Shown piece by piece: positions 35,684 through 44,823 of a stretch of 61,854 nucleotides of DNA. Numbering within the stretch: position 1 is the first letter of the stretch; each line of letters begins with the position of its first letter. The notes beneath the pieces are model-generated. The model was not told the DNA's origin, did not search any database, and saw nothing but the letters and a program-made list of their open reading frames with translations. The position numbers and the translations under genes were made by a program. Source of the DNA: an uncultured Thermoguttaceae bacterium (GTDB lineage: Bacteria > Planctomycetota > Planctomycetia > Pirellulales > Thermoguttaceae); NCBI GenBank assembly GCA_938042245.1, contig CALIRO010000015.1:1-61854 (forward strand), in the 5' to 3' direction.

Positions 35684-36431
35684 AAAAATGGAAAAGGGGT
35701 GGATTATCCATTTGATTTCCGATGCCGTAGATTTCCTAAGCGTCTTATTTTTCCCATTTTACCTAAAATCACTCCATGCTATTATTAAATCCCAGTGGCT
35801 CTAACCACCGGGATTGACGTTCTCCATAGAAGGTGGTTTTTCTATATTTCTTGGCGGATAGATCCTCCTCCGGAAAAGATTTGGCCAAATCCTGGCTTCC
35901 ATAACATCTGGCCAAGGGAGTTCCCCCTCTCGGAGAAAAAGGTTGCTTGGATTTTTTCGGGGACTTTCTCCTTTCCAGGATACTTTGTAGGGGGGACCTT
36001 GGATTTACCCAAAAAGAGTTATATAATGCCCCCCAAATGAAAGATCCGAAACTCCAAGCTCCAAAAGCCCTTGAATATTGGGGATAACTTTAGAGTATAA
36101 TTACTTAAACAATGCTAGCCGGGAAAACTAGCCCCCCGTTTACCAGTTTAAGGCGATGGGGTTGTACTTGGATCTGCTTGGATAATGCTAGCCGGGACCC
36201 CTGGTACCCGGTATAATAGGGGCTTACCCATCGGGTAGTAAACCCGTGTGTGGGTCTTCCGATGGGAAAGGGGGCGAGCACTTCCATTCCTTTTAACGGT
36301 TCCCTTGCCCGGAGACCTGCCGGGAAGATCAGGGACCAACTGAATCCCTGGGAGGGTGAGGGGCAGTACTGGTATCGAAATTACAACCCCCCAGGGGGTA
36401 GGGCCAAACGAATCTCAGGGAGGGTCCCAAG

Positions 36432-36541
36432 ACTTTAACGGTTCCTTACCAGCCAGACCCACCTGGTACTCCGGAGCAAGCGTTGCAACACCTGCTCCGG
36501 GGACCCAACACTTTAACGGTTCCTTACCAGGCAGACCCACC
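36432..36541 (+). repeat. Two direct repeats, 32 bp each, 78 bp apart
   Basis: ACTTTAACGGTTCCTTACCAG followed by (C/G)CAGACCCACC occurs at 36432-36463 and again at 36510-36541 with one mismatch; a decayed copy lies at about 36291. They end 55 bp before the initiator tRNA. Confidence 0.75.
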
Positions 36542-36596
36542 GGCAAGGTCCTCGCCGAAGGCCTCGAGCCAGAAGGGCTCTGCTGGAGGAACTTGG

Positions 36597-36670
<74 letters not shown>

Positions 36671-36941
36671 CTAAGTCCTTATGCAGTAAGGAGTTACGTC
36701 GAGAAAGAGACGGTGTAACTTGGGAATTCTCAAGCGGTTCCGGCCCAAGTTTCTGTATCTTTGTACCCCCGATCTATCTTTCCGCCCGGTTCTTTCTCCA
36801 TCTTTTCCACCCGGTCGCTATCCGGTCAGCGGGTCCTTTCTTCATCTTTTCAGCGGGTTCGGACACATGGAACCTTACTGTTTGTGGGTGCCGGTGGATG
36901 GAACCTTTTGGCCGTTGGTGCCCGGAGTTTGGTAAAATATC

Positions 36942-37103
36942 GTAACAGTTCAGTCAAATGATGTACCAAGGCATTCCTGGGAAAGCAGGAAGGCAGTTTT
37001 TTGTGCCAGTTTATTTGTTCCAGAGTGCCGCTTGGGCGGCAGGGTGGCCGTGAGGCTTTCCTCGGCTTAAGCGGGCAGCTTCTTCGTTCGGCTGATGTGT
37101 TAC
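36942..37103 (+). repeat. MITE-like family M element, copy M4
   Basis: 162-bp element beginning GTAACAGTTCAGTCAAATG and ending TTCGTTCGGCTGATGTGTTAC. It is followed within about 10 bp by family R copy D. Confidence 0.7.
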
Positions 37104-37113
37104 GGAATATTCA

Positions 37114-37304
37114 AGGAAGCTCTGCAAGATTCTGAGCATCACGTGAACATTATGAACGTTTGATCTATTCCTTTGCCTATCGGTTTCCATTGCTGGGCAC
37201 TATATATGGAATCTAATGTTGGTAGTGCTACTATATCTTGGGGCAATGGACGATGGTTCCGAAATGGTGCAAAAATATATCCTTAGAATTATTGAGGTTC
37301 CTTA
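37114..37304 (-). repeat. Dispersed repeat family R, copy D (inverted)
   Basis: Minus-strand copy, about 190 bp, with GGAAGCTCTGCAAG at one end and GAGGTTCC at the other. It contains CCTTTGCCTATCGGTTTCC and two TATATCTTG/TATATATGG-type words, matching copies A, B and C. It is the most diverged copy. Confidence 0.82.
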
Positions 37305-37762
37305 AAACATCCAAGGCACCAACGGAGTGGCCAATTTTTGAAGCCAACCCAAAACCTCCTTCGTCCAGGCCCAGGCAAGCGTCTCAATCTGTGCTGCAGA
37401 TGGTTGCTCTCCTAGGGACGAAAAGAGTTTTCTGGCTTTGCCCTTGGGAGCGTTTTTAATAGCTTTAGGAAGTACAGGGGCCGGCCGGAGCAGAAAAACA
37501 GGATTTATCGGTTGGAGGGGAAGAAATAGTCCGGAGTGGTTTGGTAGCTGGGTAGGTTAACCGCAAATGTGCGTACCAAAATCTATATTTACTACAGGGA
37601 AAAGAGCTTTTGGGAGATTTGAAGAGTCTGTGTCTGGGTGCATCGGGAACCAGGGCGACAGCAAAACCACCGTTGGAGATTGTCGGAGCTTCCCTTCAAT
37701 CGGAACCTTCCTTAGGGCATTAGGGGGTGTGAAGACCATCGGCATTAGGGAGACAGATCCAC

Positions 37763-38152
37763 ATGGCAGGTATTTTGCAGAATCGGCCGGTCCATCGAGC
37801 TCGATTTCCGGATGATCCGGCCTTCAAGGCCCTCCGGGTGGGTGATTTGGAAGCTTACCACCGGGCCATCCAAGGCCGAGAGGTCATCGACTTTCGGGGA
37901 GCGGATTTGCGAGGCTGTGATATGCGAAACGCAGATTTAAGTCGGGTCCTTTTACGGGACGCTTATCTTCGGGAAGCCGACCTGCGCGGTTGCGACCTGC
38001 GAAACCACGACCTGGAAGGCTGCTCGATCTACAATGCCAAGATCAGCGGAGTCTTTTTCCCGGATAACATTCCGGCGGAGGAAATCCGGCTGAGCTTGGA
38101 ATATGGCACTCGAATGCGTGCGCGCAAAGATCGTCCCCCAGCCGGACAATAA
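37763..38152 (+). CDS. Small pentapeptide-repeat protein
   Basis: A 129-residue cytosolic protein whose middle (about 43-95) is a run of pentapeptide repeats of the A(D/N)LXX type: FRGADLRGCDMRNADLSRVLL, then READLRGCDLRNHDLEGCSI. These form a short right-handed beta-helix of about two and a half turns, too short for a DNA-mimic such as Qnr. The N-terminal 40 residues are mixed helix with many basic residues, and the C-terminus is basic. Function is unknown. The ATG has a weak GGAGA site; there is no operon partner, and the LOG gene is convergent. Confidence 0.8.
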   Translation: MAGILQNRPVHRARFPDDPAFKALRVGDLEAYHRAIQGREVIDFRGADLRGCDMRNADLSRVLLRDAYLREADLRGCDLRNHDLEGCSIYNAKISGVFFPDNIPAEEIRLSLEYGTRMRARKDRPPAGQ

Positions 38153-38283
38153 CGGGAAGTGGTTGTACAAAAATAGGGCCTCCGGCGGTGGGAAGCCGAA
38201 GCTCGGTGGCCGTCAGTAGCTCGGCCGTCCGTAGGGAGAGCGGGGTGAGGTTTCTGGCAGGCGGAGGGAACTTCCCTGGCGAA

Positions 38284-39192
38284 TCAATCCACTTGCCAAG
38301 CGCCGGGGACTCCTGCAGCCAGATGCGGCGGATGCCCGCAGCGACGCCCGTTGTGGTTGTAGAAATCCTGAATGATCTGCCAAGCTTCCTGAGGGGTTTC
38401 CGCAAAGCAGAATAGTTTTAGGTCCTCGTCGTCGATCATTCCCTCGTCGGCCAGGAACTGGAAGTTGATGACCTTTTCCCAATACTCCCGGCCAAACAGA
38501 ATAATCGGGATCTCCTGCATCCGATGGGTTTGGCGTAAGGTCAATGCGTCGAACAGTTCGTCGATGGTGCCGAACCCGCCCGGAAAGACCACCAGGGCCT
38601 TAGCCCGGAGCAAAAAGTGAAATTTTCGCAAAGCAAAATACTGGAATTGGAAGCAAAGTTCGGGGGTAACATAAGGGTTGGGCAGTTGTTCCATAGGGAT
38701 TTGGATGTTCAGGCCGGCGGATTTGGCTCCTACTTCCCAAGCCCCCCGATTAGCCGCCTCCATGATGCCCGGTCCAGCCCCGGTCAGAATGATAAAGTCA
38801 CAGGCTTCGCCCTGCTGGCTGGCTGAAGAAACAATCCGGGCAAACTCCCGGGCCATCTCCCAGTAATGACTTTTCTCCAGTAGCCGGCGGGCTTTCTCGA
38901 CCTGCCGCTGCAACACCGGGTTATTCGGGTCCTGGGCCAACCGGGCCTGGGCAGCCTCCAACCGGGCTTGGGCCGACTGTCGATCCACAATCCGGGTGCT
39001 CCCAAAGGTAACAATGGTCGAACGAATCCCATGGGCCCGGAACCCCAATTCCGGTTTCAAAAACTCCAACTCCATCCGGTTAGGCCTTAGCTCCGGACTC
39101 TCCAAAAAATCCGGGTCTTTATATGCCAACCGGTACGAAGGCGAGCGAAGAATCTGTTCGACCATCGTTTGACGAAGTTCCGAATCGTTCAT
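38284..39192 (-). CDS. LOG-family protein (TIGR00730-like, Rossmann fold nucleotide hydrolase)
   Basis: Member of the family once mislabelled lysine decarboxylase, related to the plant LOG cytokinin-activating enzymes that split nucleoside 5'-monophosphates to base and ribose phosphate. It has about 302 residues, longer than the 190-residue core because of an N-terminal helical region (residues 1-95) before the Rossmann domain. Motifs: LTGAGPGIMEAANRGA, VVFPGGFGTIDELFDALTLRQT (the PGGxGT substrate loop) and IILFGREYWEKV. I use the second ATG at 39192, which has AGAGG upstream; 39213 is possible. The physiological substrate is unknown. Confidence 0.9.
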   Translation of the reverse strand: MNDSELRQTMVEQILRSPSYRLAYKDPDFLESPELRPNRMELEFLKPELGFRAHGIRSTIVTFGSTRIVDRQSAQARLEAAQARLAQDPNNPVLQRQVEKARRLLEKSHYWEMAREFARIVSSASQQGEACDFIILTGAGPGIMEAANRGAWEVGAKSAGLNIQIPMEQLPNPYVTPELCFQFQYFALRKFHFLLRAKALVVFPGGFGTIDELFDALTLRQTHRMQEIPIILFGREYWEKVINFQFLADEGMIDDEDLKLFCFAETPQEAWQIIQDFYNHNGRRCGHPPHLAAGVPGAWQVD

Positions 39193-40068
39193 TGCAAAGG
39201 CCTCTTTCATCAATCAACATCCGGTGGGCACCGTTCCCTTCCGGATCTGTCTCTGATTGGCGACGCTGCCATCTGCCAAATCGCAGATTTCATATCGGAA
39301 TTGCTACGGGCTATCATTGGGATTGCCTAACGGTGGCTGGGTAATCTGGCCTTTCCCTTCCGGCTTTTCCCCAGGAGAAGCTCCTCCGGTCAAGGGAAGT
39401 GGTTCCGGAAAACTTAATTTTATCGACTTGGCTATGGAGCAGAGGTCAAAAAGAAGGGGAAAAGCAACAACTTTCTCTAGATTATCTATTTTACTTAGAT
39501 TATCAAAATAATTCATGGGTTTTCCCTAAAAAGAAACGAACTTAGGCATCTCAGGAGGAGTAATTGCCTCTTCATTTGCTCTTCTTCGCAACCCCCTTTA
39601 TTTGTGGAATAAAATCCCCTGTTTTTGGCATGGTTTCCATTTTTCTCGGGAGAGGCACAAAGAAAACGAACCGGTCTTTTGCTGCCTGTTTCGGTTAGAT
39701 GCACATGGGGGCTGAAACCCGTTGGAAGGGAAGAAAGCTTGAAGAAAGGGCCAGTACTTTTGCCACCCATCCCCCTAAAAGGGGTATCTAAAACGAATCT
39801 TGCTCTTTTGAAGACCCGATGGGTACACTTCTGCGTTCTTTACCAGGTTTCGATAGGAACCGCCAATGAAAAGCTAAAGCTGCCAAAGGTCCACTTCGGA
39901 GTTCTTTCCAGGCTTCCATAGGGGGGGATTGGTACCTGCTTTTGGAAGAATCAAAAAGACAACAAAAGCGGAAAGGCTCTGAAAGCGACACAAGCCAACA
40001 GGAGGACTTTCGGGTCCTCTAATAAGGGTCCTCTAATAAAATGAGAGGCCACTGAAGGAGCGGCAGGG
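39193..40068. other. Divergent intergenic LOG gene / histidine kinase
   Basis: About 875 bp, AT- and purine-rich, with no convincing gene. Just before the kinase, GGGTCCTCTAATAA occurs twice (40010-40023 and 40026-40039), a 16-bp tandem duplication. Confidence 0.5.
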
Positions 40069-41682
40069 GTGTTAGGGCATTGGCCAATCCGGGTGAAGTT
40101 TGCCGTGCAATTGGGCTTACTGGTGGTGGTCGTGGGGATTCTAGCAGCCGGGGGGCTTTATACCACCTATGCGTACCGGGCTTTGGCCAAGACCCTGAGT
40201 GTTCGGGTGCGGGAATTGCCGCTGGCCGCCGAATTGGGCCAGCAAGTCGATGATCTGCGCCTGTTGGTCAGCGAATTGCGAGGCCTTCGGGCCGGGGGAT
40301 TCTACAGCCTAGATCCTGCACAGGTTCCGGTGGGCGTGCGGAGTTTGGGCTATCGGTTTTCGAGGGAACTGGCCGAGGTGCACGAAACCTTAGACCGTTA
40401 TCGCAGGCAGTTAGAGGAGCAACATCTGGCCGGTTCTCCGATTACCGACACCGCTGCCGAACGGCGAACGCTTTCAGAAATCCAAAGGGCTTTTCGTCGG
40501 CTGGAAGGGATCTTCCAACGATCGGACTGGGTCTTAGACGATGTGAAGATCAATCAATTAGAAGCGGAGGTAGAACACTTGGAGAACCTCGTCGGAGAGC
40601 TGCCCAGTCATTTGCATCGGAAATTGGCTGGGTTTGCTGCGGAAGTGCGGGGGCAGTATCGGACGCTGATTGTCAGCACCTGGATGGCCAGCGGATTGGC
40701 GGCAGTGCTGTTTGGGTTATTTTTACGACTGTTTTATCGATGGATTTTTGTGCCATTACGACGGCTGATAGCGGCAAGTCGGGAAGTGGCTTCGGGCAAT
40801 TTCTCGTATCGGGTTTATCTGGAAAGCGAGGATGAAATGGCCGAGCTGGCTCAGGCGATGAACCAAATGACCGAACGGTTCGAGGCCATCCGGGACGATT
40901 TGGACCGACAGGTGCAAGAGCGCACACGGCAGGTGATCCGCAACGAGCAATTGGCAAGTGTGGGTTTTTTGGCCGCCGGGGTAGCCCATGAGATCAATAA
41001 CCCCTTAGCTTCCATTGCCATGGCGGCCGAGAGTATGGAGGAGCGCCTTGGAGAGGCCCTTCCAGCAGCGCATCCGGATCGGCCGGTGCTTTGCCAATAT
41101 CTGCGGATGATCCAGACCGAAGCGTTCCGGTGTAAAGAGATTACGGAGAAGCTGTTGGATTTTTCCCGCACTGGCCCGGTCCGGCGTCAACAAACCGACC
41201 TGGCGGAGTTGATCCAAAACGTGGTCGAAATGGTTCGGCATCTTGGCCGGTATCAGGGTAAGGAGATTCGTTTCGAGTACCAGAAGCCTGTCCAGGTGTG
41301 GGTGAATCCGCAGGAGATCAAGCAAGTGGTACTGAACTTATTGACCAATGCGTTGGATAGTATTGAACCTGGGGGGCGGGTGCAGATCCGACTGCAAGAG
41401 CGGGCCGGTTGGGCGGAGATTGAGGTGGTGGATAACGGTTGTGGGATGAGTCCGGAGGTGCTGGCCCATATTTTCGAGCCTTTTTTCACCCAGAAGCGCT
41501 CCGGCCAGGGCACTGGCCTGGGGTTGTCGATCAGCTACCGGATCATCGCTGATCATGGCGGGCAACTGGAGGCCCATAGCGACGGGCCTGGTCAAGGGGC
41601 TACATTTTGGGTGCGTTTGCCGCTTTCAGAACAAGAGTCTTCTGGCCACAAGGAGATCAGCCATCGACGCCAAGCCGCATGA
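40069..41682 (+). CDS. Two-component sensor histidine kinase (NtrB/AtoS type)
   Basis: Membrane sensor kinase of 537 residues. A first transmembrane helix (about 10-32) is followed by an extracytoplasmic, helical sensor region of about 170 residues, a second helix (about 205-227), a HAMP linker (VPLRRLIAASREVASGNFSYRV), a dimerisation/phosphoacceptor helix with His307 in AAGVAHEINNPL, and an ATPase domain with N-box NLLTNALDSI, DNGCGM, and GTGLGLSIS. The GTG start has GAAGGAG about 10 bases upstream. The next gene is a sigma-54-type response regulator in the same transcript, so the pair forms one signalling system. The stimulus is unknown. Confidence 0.94.
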   Translation: MLGHWPIRVKFAVQLGLLVVVVGILAAGGLYTTYAYRALAKTLSVRVRELPLAAELGQQVDDLRLLVSELRGLRAGGFYSLDPAQVPVGVRSLGYRFSRELAEVHETLDRYRRQLEEQHLAGSPITDTAAERRTLSEIQRAFRRLEGIFQRSDWVLDDVKINQLEAEVEHLENLVGELPSHLHRKLAGFAAEVRGQYRTLIVSTWMASGLAAVLFGLFLRLFYRWIFVPLRRLIAASREVASGNFSYRVYLESEDEMAELAQAMNQMTERFEAIRDDLDRQVQERTRQVIRNEQLASVGFLAAGVAHEINNPLASIAMAAESMEERLGEALPAAHPDRPVLCQYLRMIQTEAFRCKEITEKLLDFSRTGPVRRQQTDLAELIQNVVEMVRHLGRYQGKEIRFEYQKPVQVWVNPQEIKQVVLNLLTNALDSIEPGGRVQIRLQERAGWAEIEVVDNGCGMSPEVLAHIFEPFFTQKRSGQGTGLGLSISYRIIADHGGQLEAHSDGPGQGATFWVRLPLSEQESSGHKEISHRRQAA

Positions 41683-43201
41683 AAAGCTCAAAATCCTCTT
41701 TGCCGACGATGAAAAATCGCTCCAGGAATTGATGCGGATCGAATTGCCGCGCATGGGGCACGAGGTAACGGTTTGCCCGGACGGAACCAGTGCGTTGGCT
41801 GCTCTGGAGCGAGATACCTACGACTGCCTTTTGGTCGATTTGGATATGCCGGGGGCTGATGGAATTGCTGTTATTGAACGAGCCAAGCAGATCGACCCGG
41901 ACATCGAGGCGGTGATTTTGACGGGCAAATCGTCGTTGAGCACAGCGGTAGCGGCCCTCCGGCATGGGGTGCTGGATTATCTGACCAAGCCGTGCAAGTG
42001 GCTCGATTTGCGGGCGGTGCTGGCTCGGGTGGCTGCCAAACGGGCATTGAACCTAAAACTCCGGGCCTTGCAAAGCCGACTGGAACGGTTAGAGGGCAGA
42101 TCGGAACTGATCGGATCTTCATCATCCATGAAAGCACTCCGACAATTGATTGCCAAAGTGGCCCCGACGGATTCCACGGTGCTAGTGCGGGGAGAAACCG
42201 GGGTGGGCAAAGAGCTGGTGGCGCGGGCACTGCATGATCAAAGCCTCCGTGCGGACAAACCATTTGTGGCGGTCAATTGTGGCGCGCTGCCGGAACACCT
42301 GATCGAGAGCGAACTATTCGGCCATTGTAAGGGGGCGTTTACCGGAGCGGATCGGGCTCGCAAAGGGCTTTTCGAGGCGGCTGGAGGCGGCACCCTGTTT
42401 CTAGACGAAATCGGCGAACTGCCCAAGCCGGTCCAGGCCAAGTTACTCCGGTTCCTGGAAAGCGGGGAAATCCGGCGAGTGGGCGAAAACACCACCTTCC
42501 AATGTGATGTGCGAATCATCTGCGCTACCCATCGGGACCTGGACCAGATGGTCCAACAGGGGGAATTCCGAGAGGACCTGCTGTTTCGTATCAATACAGT
42601 AGAAATTTATATACCACCCCTCCGAGAGCGTCTGGAAGACATCCCGGTTTTGGTAGACCATCTGGTGCGGCGGTTCCGGCCGCAAACGCCCCCGGGCGTG
42701 GCTGTGGTAACGCCGGAGGCAATGACTCGGCTTCAACGCCACAGTTGGCCTGGCAATGTACGGGAACTGGCCAACGTGATAGAACGAGCGTTGATTTTGG
42801 GTCAGGGATTGCCGATTCAGGCGGAGGATTTGCCGCCTCAATTGGGTCTGAGCAAGGAAGCCCTTTTGGCCCATCCGACCGCTTCCAATCCCCATCCGAC
42901 AGCTTGTGGCGGAGTGCCAGCCTCTTCGGGGAGCCTTCGGGCAGGTTCCGGAACGTTGCCGACACCTGGCGGGGCTGTAGAAGAAGATTCTCAGCGGATT
43001 CCATTGGAGACCTATCTGGCGAAAAGCGGCTCTGCGCTCGGCACCGGCCGAACCTTGCGAGAAATCGAACTGCAGGCCATTGCCGAGGCTCTCCACCGCC
43101 ACGGCGGCAACAAGGCCAAAGCTGCTGAACAGCTCGGCATCAGTCTGAAAACCCTCTACAACAAACTCAACCAAGCCGCTGAATTGGAAAAAAGCGCTTG
43201 A
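41555..43201 (+). CDS. Sigma-54-dependent response regulator (NtrC type)
   Basis: Receiver, AAA+ and Fis-type DNA-binding domains in order. Phospho-acceptor Asp95 sits in LLVDLDMPGADG. The AAA+ part has Walker A GETGVGKE, ESELFGHCKGAFTGADRA with the sigma-54-contacting GAFTGA loop, GGTLFLDEIGELP and HSWPGNVREL. The C-terminal helix-turn-helix is GGNKAKAAEQLGISLKTLYNKL. The interval given starts at the only in-frame ATG, which overlaps the kinase gene by 128 bp and adds about 36 unlikely residues. A better ribosome site, AAGGAG at 41650-41655, lies 7 bases before an in-frame ATC at 41663; initiation there would give a start matching the family. Confidence 0.92.
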   Translation: MAGNWRPIATGLVKGLHFGCVCRFQNKSLLATRRSAIDAKPHEKLKILFADDEKSLQELMRIELPRMGHEVTVCPDGTSALAALERDTYDCLLVDLDMPGADGIAVIERAKQIDPDIEAVILTGKSSLSTAVAALRHGVLDYLTKPCKWLDLRAVLARVAAKRALNLKLRALQSRLERLEGRSELIGSSSSMKALRQLIAKVAPTDSTVLVRGETGVGKELVARALHDQSLRADKPFVAVNCGALPEHLIESELFGHCKGAFTGADRARKGLFEAAGGGTLFLDEIGELPKPVQAKLLRFLESGEIRRVGENTTFQCDVRIICATHRDLDQMVQQGEFREDLLFRINTVEIYIPPLRERLEDIPVLVDHLVRRFRPQTPPGVAVVTPEAMTRLQRHSWPGNVRELANVIERALILGQGLPIQAEDLPPQLGLSKEALLAHPTASNPHPTACGGVPASSGSLRAGSGTLPTPGGAVEEDSQRIPLETYLAKSGSALGTGRTLREIELQAIAEALHRHGGNKAKAAEQLGISLKTLYNKLNQAAELEKSA

Positions 43202-43612
43202 GGGGCTGCTTGGAAGCGGTTCAGCCTGGCGGGTTTCCTCCTTCGAGTGCGGCAATACGCCGAAGGGGGCTGTGCGGAGGAGGATGGTTGGGAAAATTAA
43301 AAGGAACCTCTGACTAATTCAAAGGAGACATTTTTACACTATTCCGGAAGCTCCGTCAACAGCCCCAACATATAGTGGCATTGTCAATATTAGACTCAAT
43401 ATATAGTGCCCAGCAATGGGAACCGATAGGCAAAGGAATGGATCAAATGTTCATAAAGTCCACGTGATGTTTAGGATTTTGCAGAGCTTCCAAAATTTTT
43501 GTCTCGGCCTCTTTCCTCCTGCCACTGCCAAGGGTATGTTAAATAGAGGTATCTGCCCAGGCTGCGGCGGCCTAGGAACATTTCCACGGTCTTGGTAGGC
43601 GAGGTCGGAGCG
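43202..43612. other. Intergenic with family R copy B
   Basis: About 410 bp between the response regulator and a secreted-protein gene. Family R copy B fills 43301-43492. No gene is seen. Confidence 0.5.
43301..43492 (+). repeat. Dispersed repeat family R, copy B
   Basis: Full-length copy of about 190 bp, GGAACCTCTGAC at the left and GCAGAGCTTCC at the right, with the shared AACCGATAGGCAAAGGAATG block and two ATATAGTG words. It begins about 100 bp after the response-regulator stop. Confidence 0.87.
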
Positions 43613-44425
43613 ATGGACACAAAAAAGCTGCTGGGGATCGGATGGGTGTGTGTTTGGGCCATTCTGGGGGGGAGAACATGCCTGTTGGCTGCCCAACCGA
43701 AGGCCCAAGAGGTGGAGGTGGAAGGCAGCATCGTGGCAGTGATGCCCGCAGGAGTGCAGATCAAAACTCTAACCGGCCAAGGATGGATGTTTCGAGTCTC
43801 TCCTAAAGCCCAGGTGCACCTTACAGGAACTGCGGAAAAAAGTTTCCTGAAACCTGGGGTCTTTGTGGAATTTGCGGCCACCCTGGACCAAAAATTCCAT
43901 GCGACGAGCAAAGTGATGGCCTTGACCATTTGCAGCCCCTCACCGCAAAAGTTTCCGGGCCTGTTTCCAGAAGGGGGGGGCCTCCAGTTATCGGAGCAGC
44001 CAGGGCCAAAACCTAAGAAAAAAGAAGTCCCAGGGCCTGGAAATTATCAGGTGGTCGGTGCCATTATGGGGGTAAAAGATGGGCAGTATTCGGTACGTAC
44101 CCCCCAAGCCCTTGTCGTTTTTGAACTCGACGATAACGCGGAAATCAAAGTGGACTTCACCACTCCCCAAGGGCTGATGTATGCCCGCCCAGGGGATCAG
44201 ATCATGGTCAAGGGCGTGGCCTTTCACGAAGGAATGGGAGAGGCCAGAGAGGTAACCGTAAAACTGCTTACCGCGCTTGCCGGCCCGGAAACCGGCCGAA
44301 CGAAAAAGAAACCCGAAAGAAAAACTACCGAAAAACCAGACGAGGCCGCCTCCGCAGTGGAAAAGTCCGCCCACAAATCCGGCTCTCATAAATCTGCTAA
44401 AGAACAAACCTCCGCCAAAGAGTAA
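43613..44425 (+). CDS. Hypothetical secreted protein
   Basis: I do not recognise a family. From ATG 43613 the 270-residue product begins with a signal peptide (MDTKKLLGIGWVCVWAILGG, then a likely cleavage after LLAAQ). Two similar beta-rich segments follow (about 30-110 and 140-215), each with a pattern such as VEVEGSIVAVMPAGVQIKTL and a later aliphatic/Gly alternation. They are separated by a Pro/Lys linker (GPKPKKKEVPGPG). The C-terminal 45 residues are Lys/Glu/Ser/Thr-rich and probably disordered. Planctomycetes encode many exported proteins of this kind. An open frame seven codons longer exists; the chosen ATG has GGAG close by. Confidence 0.75.
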   Translation: MDTKKLLGIGWVCVWAILGGRTCLLAAQPKAQEVEVEGSIVAVMPAGVQIKTLTGQGWMFRVSPKAQVHLTGTAEKSFLKPGVFVEFAATLDQKFHATSKVMALTICSPSPQKFPGLFPEGGGLQLSEQPGPKPKKKEVPGPGNYQVVGAIMGVKDGQYSVRTPQALVVFELDDNAEIKVDFTTPQGLMYARPGDQIMVKGVAFHEGMGEAREVTVKLLTALAGPETGRTKKKPERKTTEKPDEAASAVEKSAHKSGSHKSAKEQTSAKE

Positions 44426-44463
44426 AAAAGCCCACCCCTATAGATGGTTTCTGAAGCGCCGCT

Positions 44464-44823
44464 CTATTGGACCACCTGGATGGGCCGATTCTGCGAATCC
44501 ACATAGACAATCCGAGGTTTCCATTGCCGGGCTTCTTCTTCTGCAACCACACAGGAGGCCAAGATAATCACCAAATCGCCTGGCTGGGCGGTGCGGGCAG
44601 CCGGACCGTTCAGCACCACCGCCCCTGAACCCGCCGGGGCTTCGATCACATAGGTTTCCAATCGGCTTCCGGTATTCAGGTTCAGCACCTGGACCATTTC
44701 GCCGGGCAATAGATCGGCTGCCTCCAGCAGATTCCGGTCCAGGGCAATGCTGCCCTCGTAATTTAACTGCGTTCCGGTTACCGTAGCCCGGTGGATTTTG
44801 CTGCGAAGCATCAACCGCTGCAA
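44464..44823 (-). CDS. panD: Aspartate 1-decarboxylase proenzyme
   Basis: Pyruvoyl enzyme that makes beta-alanine for pantothenate and CoA. The proenzyme self-cleaves at Gly24-Ser25 (in NYEGSIALD), turning the serine into the pyruvoyl group. With the TTG start at 44823 the protein reads MQRLMLRSKIHRATVT and the cleavage pair falls at 24/25, as in E. coli PanD. GGAG lies 8 bases before this TTG, which decided the start; upstream ATG codons at 44844 and 44862 are less likely. Other family features: NGPAARTAQPGDLVIILA. It ends 38 bp from the convergent secreted-protein gene. A hairpin with a T-run lies in its leader. Confidence 0.95.
   Translation of the reverse strand: MQRLMLRSKIHRATVTGTQLNYEGSIALDRNLLEAADLLPGEMVQVLNLNTGSRLETYVIEAPAGSGAVVLNGPAARTAQPGDLVIILASCVVAEEEARQWKPRIVYVDSQNRPIQVVQ

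Larger units (their letters stand above)
36671..37762. other. Intergenic with nested repeats
   Basis: About 1.1 kb. Family M copy M4 (36942-37103) is followed after about 10 bp by inverted family R copy D (37114-37304). Near 36750-36880 there are degenerate direct repeats of a CATCTTTTC...CGGGTC type. No gene is seen. Confidence 0.5.

Noticed and set aside
37238..37459. Short frame containing VPKWCKNIS, similar to one at 51953-52135
   Set aside because: The similarity comes from family R repeats D and C; copies A and B do not keep the frame, so the repeat is not coding.
42443..43255. 270-codon open frame on the minus strand under the NtrC-like regulator
   Set aside because: Shadow of the regulator gene; it ends beyond its 3' end by chance and has no start signal or family features.
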